From Diplosphaera chodatii (taxonomy: Eukaryota; Chlorophyta; Trebouxiophyceae; Prasiolales; Stichococcaceae): 64,000 nucleotides of DNA. Positions 1 to 10,400 of this stretch are shown in pieces. The translations under genes were made by a program, and so were the position numbers. Numbering within the stretch: the stretch's first letter is position 1; every line of letters starts with the position of its first letter. Location of the stretch: NCBI GenBank assembly GCA_032358165.1, contig JAALGY010000012.1, forward strand, positions 2,852,001 through 2,916,000, given 5' to 3'. The notes beneath the pieces are model-generated. The model was not told the origin of the DNA. It saw only the letters and a list, made by a program, of their open reading frames with translations, and did no database searches.

Positions 1-1072
1 ACACGCCCAGGCTGCAGTGGTGGCGGCGCACCGGGCAACATTGCACCGGCAGGGTGAAGAAGCTTTGCTGCTGTGGACCAGCTACAGCGTGACGCCTCTT
101 GACGCCTGGGCCTGCCGTGTATTGCAGCATGGCTGGGGGATCCGCATCACCCCGGCAGTGCTCGCGGGCTGCATCCCGCTCATCATCCAGGTACGGTGTT
201 TGCTTCAATCGTATTTCACATTGGCAATGTGTTGCCCTCGCGTGACAGTCGCTGACTTGCTTGGCCTGCAGGGTGGCATGCGGCAGCCGCATCATGAGGT
301 GGTCCCCATGCTGACCACTTGCGCCCCCGCAGGATGGCATGCGGCAGCCGTACGACGACGTGCTACCCTACTGGCGCTTCGCCATCCGGCTGCACAAGGC
401 GGACCTGCCCCGCCTGGAGCAGCTGCTCGACAGCATCAGCGAGGCGCGCGTGACGGCGCTGCAGTATGGCCTCATGAAGTGCGCCTTTTGCAGCACCCCT
501 CCCTGCGCATTATTGATGAGCAACACGCGTGTGTGCTGCTCGAACTGCAGGATGGCCTGGGTGTGCCTGTGCTGCATACAATCGAGACAGTTGAAGTTGG
601 CTCAAGTGTTTGTGACTGCATTGTGCAGGCGTCTTGTCGTCTATCCATGTTGTTGCAGAACGGCCTGTTAGCTGCAGCTACAGTGCCAGGTATTCTCACT
701 CCTGTCACAAGCATCACAAGCCAACTCGATCACGAGCAACTTGACACATGCTGCAGGTACTACTCAGCATTTGTGTGGCCGCTGGACGGCAAACACCCAG
801 ATCCAGGGCCCGGGCGCGCCTATGAGCACACCCTGATGTCCCTGGGTGTGTCTTCAGCGCAACAAAGAGCTCTTCCTGCAATGCCTTCCCTAAGCATGTG
901 CGTGCAAGCTGGCATGATAGCGTCGTGTATGCGCAATGTTGTGATTCCAAGAATGATTGGGCGCACACCACATGGTCACAGCCTCCTGTATTGTTCCTCC
1001 GCAGACCGTGCTGCCACCACCATGTACCTGCGCACCGGACAGCGCAACATGGCGCAAAGACGGCTGCGATAG
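1..1072 (+). CDS. Exostosin-family (GT47) glycosyltransferase, 3' end only
   Basis: C-terminal part of a GT47/exostosin-like enzyme; the rest lies before the window. Exons that join in frame are 128-190, 333-478, 757-845 and 1005-1072 (TAG at 1070-1072), with intron phases 0, 2 and 1. The first carries the GWGIR...GCIPLIIQ block and the second QPYDDVLPYWRF, both typical of the end of the exostosin domain. The third encodes YYSAFVWPLDG and the fourth the basic tail ending in RRLR. Bases 1-127 look like intron. The same exons, with the same lengths (63, 146, 89 and 68 bases) and phases, occur at 39376-40299, so this is a close paralogue of that gene. By family it would be a Golgi type II enzyme adding a sugar to a glycan; donor and acceptor are unknown. 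The family call is firm and the function is inferred. Confidence 0.85.
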   Translation, partial: HAQAAVVAAHRATLHRQGEEALLLWTSYSVTPLDAWACRVLQHGWGIRITPAVLAGCIPLIIQVRCLLQSYFTLAMCCPRVTVADLLGLQGGMRQPHHEVVPMLTTCAPAGWHAAAVRRRATLLALRHPAAQGGPAPPGAAARQHQRGARDGAAVWPHEVRLLQHPSLRIIDEQHACVLLELQDGLGVPVLHTIETVEVGSSVCDCIVQASCRLSMLLQNGLLAAATVPGILTPVTSITSQLDHEQLDTCCRYYSAFVWPLDGKHPDPGPGRAYEHTLMSLGVSSAQQRALPAMPSLSMCVQAGMIASCMRNVVIPRMIGRTPHGHSLLYCSSADRAATTMYLRTGQRNMAQRRLR

Positions 1073-2013
1073 CGTGGACAACCTTGGCATGGTACTGAGG
1101 GCGTGGCGTGGCGTGCTCAACATGCATTGGGCGAGTATGGTGGGCGGGGTCTAGCAAGCTTGCCCTGCGAGCTGCAGGGCTGGGACCAAGCCTCGCCGTT
1201 GGTTGCCGCTGGTAGATGAAAGGGCAGGCGAGTGATAGATCGCTGGCATGCGAGTACAACAAATAGACGGTAGACGACAACGGGGTTTCTTATCGCGAAG
1301 TGCAGTGTGTGCGCCGGCCACGCTTTGTGCGAGGTCCTGAGCATTCATACGCACACTGCGGTGCTCGTCAGCGGAGTGGTCGAGATAGTGTTTGCATGTC
1401 ACTCCAGCGCAATCTCGGAAGGTCAGTCAGCAAACAGAATTGCTTGTTTCAGCTTTGTGTATCAGGCAACTTGTGCATGGCTGGAAGTCATGGCGGATGT
1501 TGTCGGGCACTGCCACAGTGCGCTTATTGGCACACTGCTTCTGGCACACCGTACGCACACCGGGACATGAGTAGTCATGTGCTTTGGCTGTTGGTGATTT
1601 GTGGACTGCGCAACCATGCAGTCGCTGCCATTCTGTTCATAGTTGAGTGTTGTGGTTGCAGCCAAATCCTACTGTATGCAACATGTTGAAACCTGTCTTT
1701 TTGCCGTCAAGGTCAGTATGATGTGCACCACTGAAGCAATGTAGTCTGATGTCAGTGCAGCTTCGCTGCCTATCAAGCCAAGCAGATTTTGAAATAAGGT
1801 GGCATTGCTACAGAACCCGCGCCGTCCTCTTCAACAATGCAGATCTGCCACTGCCCGTTGCATTTCACTCCCTGCTGCTTTCCCAAGCCGACAGACCATG
1901 TTAAAGTATCTAATCAAAAACAATAAAATAAAATGAATAAGTTCGTTTTTGGGCTATGCGGCTCGGGGTGGTGGCGCTTGGCAACTGCAGCTGATGGCGC
2001 AGATGCCCCACTG
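1073..2013. other. Intergenic spacer between convergent genes
   Basis: Separates the + strand exostosin end from the 3' end of the - strand fringe-like gene. I see no exon with homology to known proteins and no RNA gene. The stretch near 1905-1945 is locally AT-rich and may be 3' UTR of the downstream gene. No TGTAA signal was found next to either stop codon. Confidence 0.5.
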
Positions 2014-5000
2014 CTACCGCCATGGCACAGCCCAGATCTCGGCTGCTTTCTGTGGCGGTCGGCTGTCCGCTGACTGGGACCGCCACTCGCTGAACCGCTG
2101 CCATATGGTGGCCATGAAGGCCAGGTGCGCCTCGTTGTCGTGGATGTCCCGCGCCGCCACATGCGTCGTCACTGCGCGCCGCAGGTAGTCAGCCTGCAGA
2201 GGCAACGACACATGAGAACCTCAGCGATGTTGCATCCTGCACGAGCGATCGGCATGTGCATCGATTGCAGGCTGGCCCGCACTCCGGCCAAAGCCACAGC
2301 ACGCGGCACCCTACACAGAGGCGTCAGCCTGCGCTAAACTTGCCCTGATGCAAGAGCTACAGCAATTGCCTACACCTCGGCCTTTCACCATAGCACAAAC
2401 AGACAAATGACCATGAACGGCACAACACCTGGGAGTCCCGATCACACAGGCTGGCGTCCGCTGGGCAGAACGTGATGTTGGCTTCGCCGCCATATTTTGG
2501 CGGCAGCCCGTGCAGCATCGCCCGGATGTCCTTCCAGTTGCTGCGCCAGAACAGCACATGGTGTCAGCTTCACACGCACTACAGCAGCCCCCTGAGTGAG
2601 CACCGATGCGGGTGCAGCACCCATATGGGAATCTCCTCAGCAGCTCCGCCTGTGGACAGTGCGAATTGGGCACAGGGTTGCAGATGTTGGGCCGCATTCA
2701 ATTTTAGCTAATGCAGCGGGACATCAGAAGCACATGACAGCCTGCAGCGCATAGTGCACCGAACAGAGCCCTGGGACTGGCAGGCTGCCAGCAGCTCTGC
2801 AGGCAGCGGGGCGCCTGCACGTTGCAATGACGGCTGGCACACTTGACTTCGTGTTTCGACATCAGGCGCACCTGTACCCAAAGCCGCCAAACAGCCGCTT
2901 TCGCTCCACGTTGAACATGATATCTGCGCAACCGGTCAGCCAGTGAAGTGGTATCACTTGTGGTCAAACAGCAGCAGACGACTGATGGTGCTGGAGCACA
3001 CGCAGCCGCAGGAAAAGTAACAGGCCTCAGCCACAGCACGCTGTACACCGGCCAGCACGAGGCCAGCAGGACTCAAGGAAAGCAGCAGCAACCTCAAAGT
3101 GCAGAACGTCCCCAACATGATGTGCACTCGTCGGACACCATGACAACGACTCACACTTATCGTCAATGTGGTGCGGGGTGGCTGGGAAGGTACCCGGGTC
3201 GACCCCCGTCGGCAGCGCTGAAAACCCCGGGTCCGTCACTGCCAGCCCGACTGTCCACAGGCACCTCGTCAGGATGGCATCGCTGCCTGTAAAGTACAAC
3301 AGCAGCTCCGGTCTGCTTCCTGAGCACTGCCACCCACTGAAGGCGTTACCAGTGCTGCAGAGCTGTGCAACCCAGTGCACCAGAGCGACGACCCCAGATC
3401 AAGCACAAGCACAGGTGCGTGCGGTCAAGTCTGGGCCGGTGCAGCGATTGAGCCTGAACAGCAGCTGAGGTACTCTTCATGCTGGACTCGGCACCTGTGT
3501 TCCACCGGTATGGCTCCCCGCCGGTGCAGTTCTCGTACGTCTCCGCCGACTTGTTCATGTGCCGCAGCGCGCCGATGCTGAAGATGACGCCTGGCAACAC
3601 CAAGCAGCCGGTGGTCAGCTGCCGTGTGAGGCAAGCTGCCCGCCGGCATGTGGAGCGGTGCGCTGAGAATGCACAGGTGTGCAGAGAGGACAGCCCGGCC
3701 CAAGGGGCGCAGAAGAGGTGCAGTCCACACGCGCACCTCCGCCGCCATGTAGCGCATAACCATGGGGCATCTGCACACGAGAGGCTGCCTATTGTCCGTG
3801 ATTGAGCAAAGCGTCGTGATGCTCTGACACCGCCTAAGCGACTGCACATGCTGTGCAATGCCCTGGCTCTGCAATGGCTGCCCATGCTCAGCAGCATCGC
3901 GCATGTGGCAGGATGCACCCACTATTATCAGTGCCAAGGGGTATTCACCTCCCAGTGTGCACCACTTTCGTTGGGATGGGTGCAGTTCAGGCCCTGCAAC
4001 ACAGCCATTGCGGTGAGGGCCCCGCTCAGCAAGTGGACGACCATATGTTGAGCTAGGCAGAGTGGCTGAGCTGCTGCATGTGGTCAGTTGTGACCCAACC
4101 ACAAACCGCACCTTGGGATTGGTCGCATTGAGCCACACTTTCCAGTACTCTCCATAGCCTGCACAACAGATGGCAGCTTAGCAGACTGCCTCAGCCGCCT
4201 GTGATCCATGGCAGGTAGGCTGTGATGCAAGTGCTGCGCATCCGTGCCTCAAAGCTGCTGCTTGGGGAGTCCTGCGAACTGTGAGGAGAACCCACCTAGG
4301 AGGTTCTCGCACAGCAGCTTTGGTGTGCAGGGCGTGTCGCAGGCAAACACTGCCCTGAAACCCTGCGCAACCTTCGTCGTGCCGTCGCCACCTGCACCAG
4401 AAGAGTGCGGTGACACCTCTGCTGCTGCAGGTGGCACCTCGGCTCACATTGCTTGCGAACGCAGCGAAGAAAAAAGAAGAAGAAAAAGAAGAAGAAGAAG
4501 AAGAAGATGAAGAAGAAGATGATGAAGAAGATGAAATAGAAGAAGAAGGAGAAGAAGAAGAGGAGAAAAACTGTGCTTAGTCTGCACCCAGACCTGGTGG
4601 CTTCAGGTGGCAGGGGAGGCACCGGGGCCCGTAGTGCGTGTATCGCATGATCTTATCGTTGTCGGGCCACCAGTTGTCTGCACATCGGGCAGAAGGTGCT
4701 GATGTGAGCTGGGTGCACATCACTCTCAGGACTCTTGGCAGGTGACTAGGTGGGTGAAACTGTGGGGACCGTGGCAGCTAAGCTCGCTAACCCAGAAGTG
4801 CCGCTGCAAAAGCCCGGGACCATGCGATGTACTGCTGATCGTGCACCCACCCGTCAGCACGTGCGGCTGGGCGGCATTGTACGCCTCGACCAGGATGTCG
4901 GGGTTGGGCCGCAGCCACATGGTGTCGTCGTCGCCGTAGAACAGCCACCTGAAGGTGTCGCCCAGCTCCCTGCACAGCGCAGCCTCACAGCTCGCCGCCA

Positions 5001-6158
5001 CAGCGGAAGCATGCCATGGACCTGTTGTGCGGAGCACCTGCAGCCACAGGACTTTGCACTAGACATCTGCACAATTGCAGCGGGGAGGATGGCCTGGCCC
5101 CGCCCGGACAGGGTGAACTAAGCGGTGGTGGTGTCAAGCCACGCGCCTGAGCACCAGCAGCGGCAGCATGGCGCCCCGCCGGTCGCCCTTGTGCCACGCG
5201 GCCGGAAAGTCCGCATAGTACCTGACGCACAAAACCATGCTTCGTGCCAAAAGCCACCATATCGAGCAGCAAAAGCGTCCCTGCCCCAGCATATCCTGCA
5301 TGCGCAAGGTGCACTTGCAATCAGCTCCACAGCAAGGGGTGTGAGCACTGCGGGGGGACAGGGACCTCACGTCCAAGTTTCACGATGCTGCGCTGCGTCT
5401 GCTGCCAAGCCCTCCGGCAGCTGCTCCATGTCGGCTGCGACGACTGTGCGGTGGCCCTGCAGCGGCACCCAACGTGATGCAGCCAGAGCGATGGGCGCTT
5501 TGTTGGCAAGGTGCATGTAGCGCCTGAGAAGCGCCTGATAAACAACGCGCCACCTGCCGAATGGCATGCCATGCTGCCATGCCTGACAGGCACCGCACCA
5601 ACAGCAGTCGCTGAGGGTGGTGCAGTGCACAAGGTCATCTAGACGAGTAGTAGTGGCAGTAGTGGCAGCTCTGCAACTTGACGCCGCCCCGCTGCCCACC
5701 TTGCGCCAGGCGCGCCCAGCCTTGACCTGCGCGATGCGCGAGTTGTGGCCGAAGACGCCAAACACGATGCTGTCATCCGCTAGGGCGCCGCCAGCGGCTG
5801 CCGCTCCGCTGCTGCCTGCAAGGCCCGCAAACAGTGACCTGGTGCCTCCGCTGCCTGCCCCTGCAGGATGACATGCCGCCCTGTACCTGTCAGCTCTGAA
5901 GGCGACTGCTGTCTTCGACGCATGCAGTTGATGCTCATCATGCTGTACTCGAGCTCATTCGCAGGCTCGCCGCAGCAGCCTGATGCCCATCCGCAATCCC
6001 AGAGTGTACAACATCCCCACACCTGTGCGGCGCAGTCCGAAGTAGACTGCCCCCGAGAGCAATACTGCCGCACAGATGGCCGTGCTTCGCCGGCTGCGGA
6101 GGTGGGAGCTGCGCTTTTGGGCAGTCCGGGCCCACTGGTTGGTCTGCGCCTGCCCCAT
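2014..6158 (-). CDS. Fringe-like (GT31-type) glycosyltransferase, type II membrane protein
   Basis: Thirteen exons: 6158-6023, 5860-5700, 5582-5371, 5221-5143, 5037-4851, 4677-4594, 4391-4296, 4158-4112, 3618-3495, 3286-3194, 2923-2872, about 2558-2429, 2193-2014; roughly 525 residues. An N-terminal hydrophobic anchor (about residues 20-35) follows a basic stretch. Exon 5 carries the metal-binding motif in WLFYGDDDTMWLRP, exon 6 the conserved NWWPDN block, exon 9 LPGVIFSIGALR and exon 10 CLWTVGLAVTDPG; the order matches fringe/DUF604-type glycosyltransferases. All joins but one keep frame. The exception is the entry to exon 12 (FWRSNWKD...): the nearest upstream AG (exon start 2567) would put a TGA in frame, so a non-consensus acceptor or a real lesion is possible. 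The start ATG was chosen because the anchor follows it directly. Sugar donor and acceptor cannot be told from sequence. A decayed copy lies at about 14350-16185. Confidence 0.75.
4464..4570 (+). repeat. (GAA)n-rich purine tract in an intron
   Basis: Roughly 105 bases made almost only of A and G in GAA/AAG/GAT units, lying between exons 6 and 7 of the fringe-like gene. On the transcribed strand it is a TTC-rich pyrimidine tract upstream of the exon 7 acceptor. The open frames running through it (poly-Phe or poly-Lys) are artefacts of the repeat. Confidence 0.9.
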
Positions 6159-7485
6159 GGCGAACGCAGGCTGCAGCTGGCTGGCTCTGCCGGGAGTGTC
6201 AGAGGAAGCCCTTGACGCCGGTGTCAACGACTCCTGCCAGCGGATCGATCCCTGCTGGCCCTGCGCGTGTGCTGAGCAGGTCGTGCAACGAAGTCATGTG
6301 AGCCTCTTCCTGCAGTGAGCAATTTGCCCACGACACGATGTGTGCGCATTTGAGGCCGGTTGTGCGATCGATCACATGAGCTGCAGATCAGGGCTGAGCG
6401 TTGAATCGCCAATGATTTGCTTTTGCGTTTAGGCCCTAACTGGATGCAGCCTCAGTGCATGTTCATGAACAAAAGGTACGCTTGTGCCAATGTACTCCCA
6501 GGCCCAGGTAATCAGCACCTACGAGTGTACAATAGGTTGCAGTATGAGGATCGCTGGCAAGATGGCATGCAGAACTGCAGAGATGCAGACGCGTTCCTGA
6601 AATCAGTCGAGCTGGCGTGACGTCATCACTTTCGCCGCCGCCAATGCGCCGGCGGTGAGACATGCGAATCGCTGGTTGCCCCAGGCCCCAGGCAAGCTAC
6701 CGTATCACGAATGCTTGTATTGCTGAGTAGGTTCATACTACCCCGGCCGCTAACTGGGAGTGCAGTGTGCTCTGGACACTAAGAGATATACCTGCAAGCA
6801 AGCCCGGAATAGCCAAGCCCACTGCTCATATCAGTATTAGCAGCGCCTCATCTCGATGTGCTCAGCATGCTGCTGGCGACTTGAGTTGAGGTTCACGCAC
6901 TCTGTACTTGATGCTCACTCGGGAGGCTGATTTGATTTAACATTTGGCAACTTGCCCCGATAACTTAAGCACAAACACTAACCTTGACCCCGACGCAGAT
7001 GCAGGGGGAGCCGAGCCAAGCAATTGGTTCAAGCCTTCTCTTCCTTTCCTCCAAAAGTTTGCATTGTTGAGGAGCTGAAATGCTATCTTCGGTGAGTTCA
7101 CCACCATACAAGGCAACAACGACATACATGGCAAATAAAAGCTATATCAAGGTCGGAAGCAATATGATGAAAATGTAATCAAACAAAGGCTGCAACATCA
7201 TATTACGCCAACACACTCTGATCAAAACCACTGCAATTTTCAATACTGACCCTGCCCAAATTGACCATCGCACAGTCAGGGGCGTTGTTATCATTTGGAT
7301 ATGAGATGCTCTCCTTAATCCTCAATAATGAGACCTGTGCTCTATCCGCTGCTCAGGGCTTCCGTGCAGCACACCATGATGATGGCCAGCTGTGGATGTG
7401 ACACGCCGTCACCAGCGTATGCTCCCATCTTGGTGACTGCTGAAGACGAAGGCAGTGCCGTCTAGAGGACGATGAATGCAACATG
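6159..7485. other. Spacer upstream of the fringe-like gene and downstream of an exostosin gene
   Basis: Holds the presumed promoter of the fringe-like gene (6159 to about 6700) and the 3' flank of the exostosin copy ending at 7486. Parts of 6300-6665 align with 16330-16670, upstream of the decayed fringe-like copy, so the duplication included 5' flank. From about 6930 to 7330 the DNA becomes AT-richer. I see no gene here. Confidence 0.5.
6618..6625. promoter_or_regulatory. TGACGTCA palindrome upstream of the fringe-like gene
   Basis: A perfect 8-base bZIP-type (CRE-like) palindrome about 460 bases upstream of the ATG at 6158. The same 8-mer, with similar flanks (CGCCGC to one side, GCTGGC to the other), occurs at 16620-16627 upstream of the decayed copy. 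Regulatory function is inferred only. Confidence 0.35.
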
Positions 7486-10400
7486 TCATGCCCTGCCACT
7501 CCCGCTATTGCTTAGCCAAGATCGCCATGAGGTGCGCGGCAATAATGTTGACATCGACTGGCGATTTGCACTAGCACGTCGCAATGAGGCGATGGTGTAG
7601 TTGTAGGCTAGGCCATACGGCTGCGGCCACACGAATGCCCTGTGGTAGTCAACCAAGCCCCACTGCACAGCAGATATCCAGTGACCAAGCGGATGGTGGT
7701 ATGGCGACATGTTGAGATCTAGATGTATGCTGCATCCGTTTGCTGAGCAAGCTACCACAACACCATTTGTTTGTGCAAGCATGTGTGCATTGGCTGCACC
7801 TGCAACAGAGCCACTTCACGCCTTTGCAAGCTGCTCAAGATGTGGTGCAAGCGTGGGAGGTCGCCTTGGTGCACACGAATACTAAAGGCCGTGTATGGCA
7901 CCACATCCTCAAAATACTGTGTCACTTCGTCCTGCACAGGGTAGAACACTAGGGTTGTACGCTGTCACATTTTTTTTGTTGCAAACAGCAGGGCGGTTAC
8001 GCTGAGGTGGTAATGCAAATGCGGCCCACCGGTAGAATCGACCATGCATTGACAATTTGGCATTGCAAAGGCTTGCAGGTAGTGGGCAGCTCGTGAGAGA
8101 AGACATTCGGTTGTCACCACATGCTACAACTCACCTGGGCAATCACTGGTATGCAGCCGTGCGATAATGCCTCGATGATCCGCATGCCATACCCTGAAAT
8201 GTGTAATGAAGCGGCACTAGTTTATCAACGCAGCTATAATGCCCCACGTACTAAAGCTACTTCATGTGTGCAAAACATACATCCAACGCACAATAACCCA
8301 TGCATCCATGCGTGTCATTCACGCCTTTGTCCGGGTTACAGACAACCTCATGAAGCAACAAACATCATGGCTGATGTAATGCCGTGCGCGCACCATGTCC
8401 GGAAGGAGCAAAACAAAACGTGGAGTTCCGCTCCTCAATCACATTCCCCCGCAACGGCGGATCGAGATCGAGGCCATAGCTTATGCGGAACCTAAGGGTC
8501 AACATTGCAATGGAGCATATTGGTCACTAGCCCTCCCACACCTGACCAGCTCAAGGAGCATGCCATACTGTGATACTTGTTGTGTATGAACAAAATCCGA
8601 TCAAGGCAAAACCAATAGCTCACCCTGGAGTCTTGTTGAAGTGTTCATTGAACAATGATTGCCGTGCTCCGCCTGAATACTGCATGAACAAGGCTGACAA
8701 GGTCACCTAATGTACCGTGTAGAGGTGTGTTACAATGCTATAATAAAATTTCATTTAAATACATTTCTAGGATTTCTATACGTACAAATTTATAAAAACA
8801 AAAAGATTTTAGTTTTTAAATATTTCTAAACACACATAAATAATTATAAAAAAGTATGCAGGCAGTTGAGTTCCACAAGTGATGCTCGCGCAATGTCAAT
8901 GGCTCCTTTATTGTAATGTATAAGCATTTTGTGTTGCTGCATTTGTAGGCAATTTGAGGCTGTGTACACGTACACATGCAATGTCTTGTAGCACACTGTG
9001 TGAGTGAATACGCACCGTCAGATCATGAAAGATCGCGCCACCCAGAAAGTACAAGAGCGTCGACCGGTTACCAAGCGGCAGAAAGTTCACATCCGCACGG
9101 AGTGCCGTGTCGTTCTGCATCGAAATCCGAAGCTACTTGGCCGAGTGCAAGGCCCGTAAGGCCTGCTGGCGGTGTGCCAAACTGTTTATGTGATCACACG
9201 CACTATTCGTCCCACCTGAGGCACCATGTCATATGTGGCTTGGCATTCTCCGGGCATCCAATTCTGGTAATGGCTCGGCGCAGCGCATACATCTGTTGTT
9301 GGTTGGAATGAATACCTGCGAGCATGGTTGACTACGCATCATAAGCCGACACACAACACATGAGTGATGGCATGCACATACTGGAACATTGCTGTGAGGT
9401 GTCTTGAATGACATGATGCTTTCACTATGATTGCGGTGCAGTGCAGCAACCAACACACACCATCAATCTAATGCAACATGGGTTGCATGCTCATTTGCAG
9501 CGCCAAGCAGCTTGCAACGTACCCAGGCACCCATGCTTTGCCAACAAAGCCGAACTTCCCATATCTTGTCAAATTTGAACTCTCGTCTGCACCTGGCCCG
9601 CTGTAGCAAAAGTGTGTAGCCTTTACTGGAGCTTCAAGCAGCGCATATGCTTCCGGGTCTTGACCTGCATAGTGCTCACGCACATCTTTCATCAATAGGA
9701 TGCATCTCACCAAAGATGGCCTTGATTGTTGGCCGAGGTGCAGATAAACATGTGCCAGGCTCACTGATGGGAACAGTTGAAGATCTCATGCCCCACAACA
9801 TGTTATTTCACCACACATGCGGGGCTCCGTTAAGCTTCCATAAACATTCAGCAAGCAAGCTAAATGGCAGAAGTGCACCTGGTGAATTGTACAAGGACCA
9901 CGCAGCGCCCTGATCGTTGGGCCACCTATGGAACAAATCAAACAAACCACCATTGAGCATGAGCAACAAGGCCACTGACTGCCTACAAATGATACAATGC
10001 CCTCGCCAAGCCTAAATAAAAAATAAAAAATAGACTGGTGCAGACCCCAGCTAGGTTCTGTCTCAGTCCCAACGTGGCTGACACTATGACAGAAGCTTGC
10101 ATCCTCACCATAACACATGGTCTGCGCCGCCGCTGGCGTTCCAAAATGGATGGTTGTGCACCACCCATTGCGTCACTTTCAGGAGGTGCCAGCGCGGGAA
10201 CCCCAGGTTGTCTGACCATTGGAATCTGTTTTGAACCCAATGAATGGTTACTGCCATGGCCAACATGCTGCACCACATGGTGGCCATTTATACATGTGCA
10301 CAGAGCAATGTGCAAGCAAGTCTTGTACAGCAGAATACACGAAAGGACATACTGCTGCGCCGGAATTAGGAACAAAGTGGCCTCGTATGGATTCTCTGTC

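Noticed and set aside
17..1072. Single uninterrupted reading frame at the start of the window
   Set aside because: It happens to stay open across introns at 191-332, 479-756 and 846-1004. The paralogue at 39376-40299 supports the spliced version, whose exons have identical lengths and phases.
4296..4622. Phe-rich reading frame on the - strand
   Set aside because: It is only the GAA repeat read in reverse, joined to parts of exons 6 and 7 of the fringe-like gene.
9229..9311. Apparent four-base frameshift in the exostosin copy near 9295
   Set aside because: On realignment with the correct acceptor the exon reads YSFQPTTDVCAAPSH, in frame with the paralogue, so there is no lesion there.
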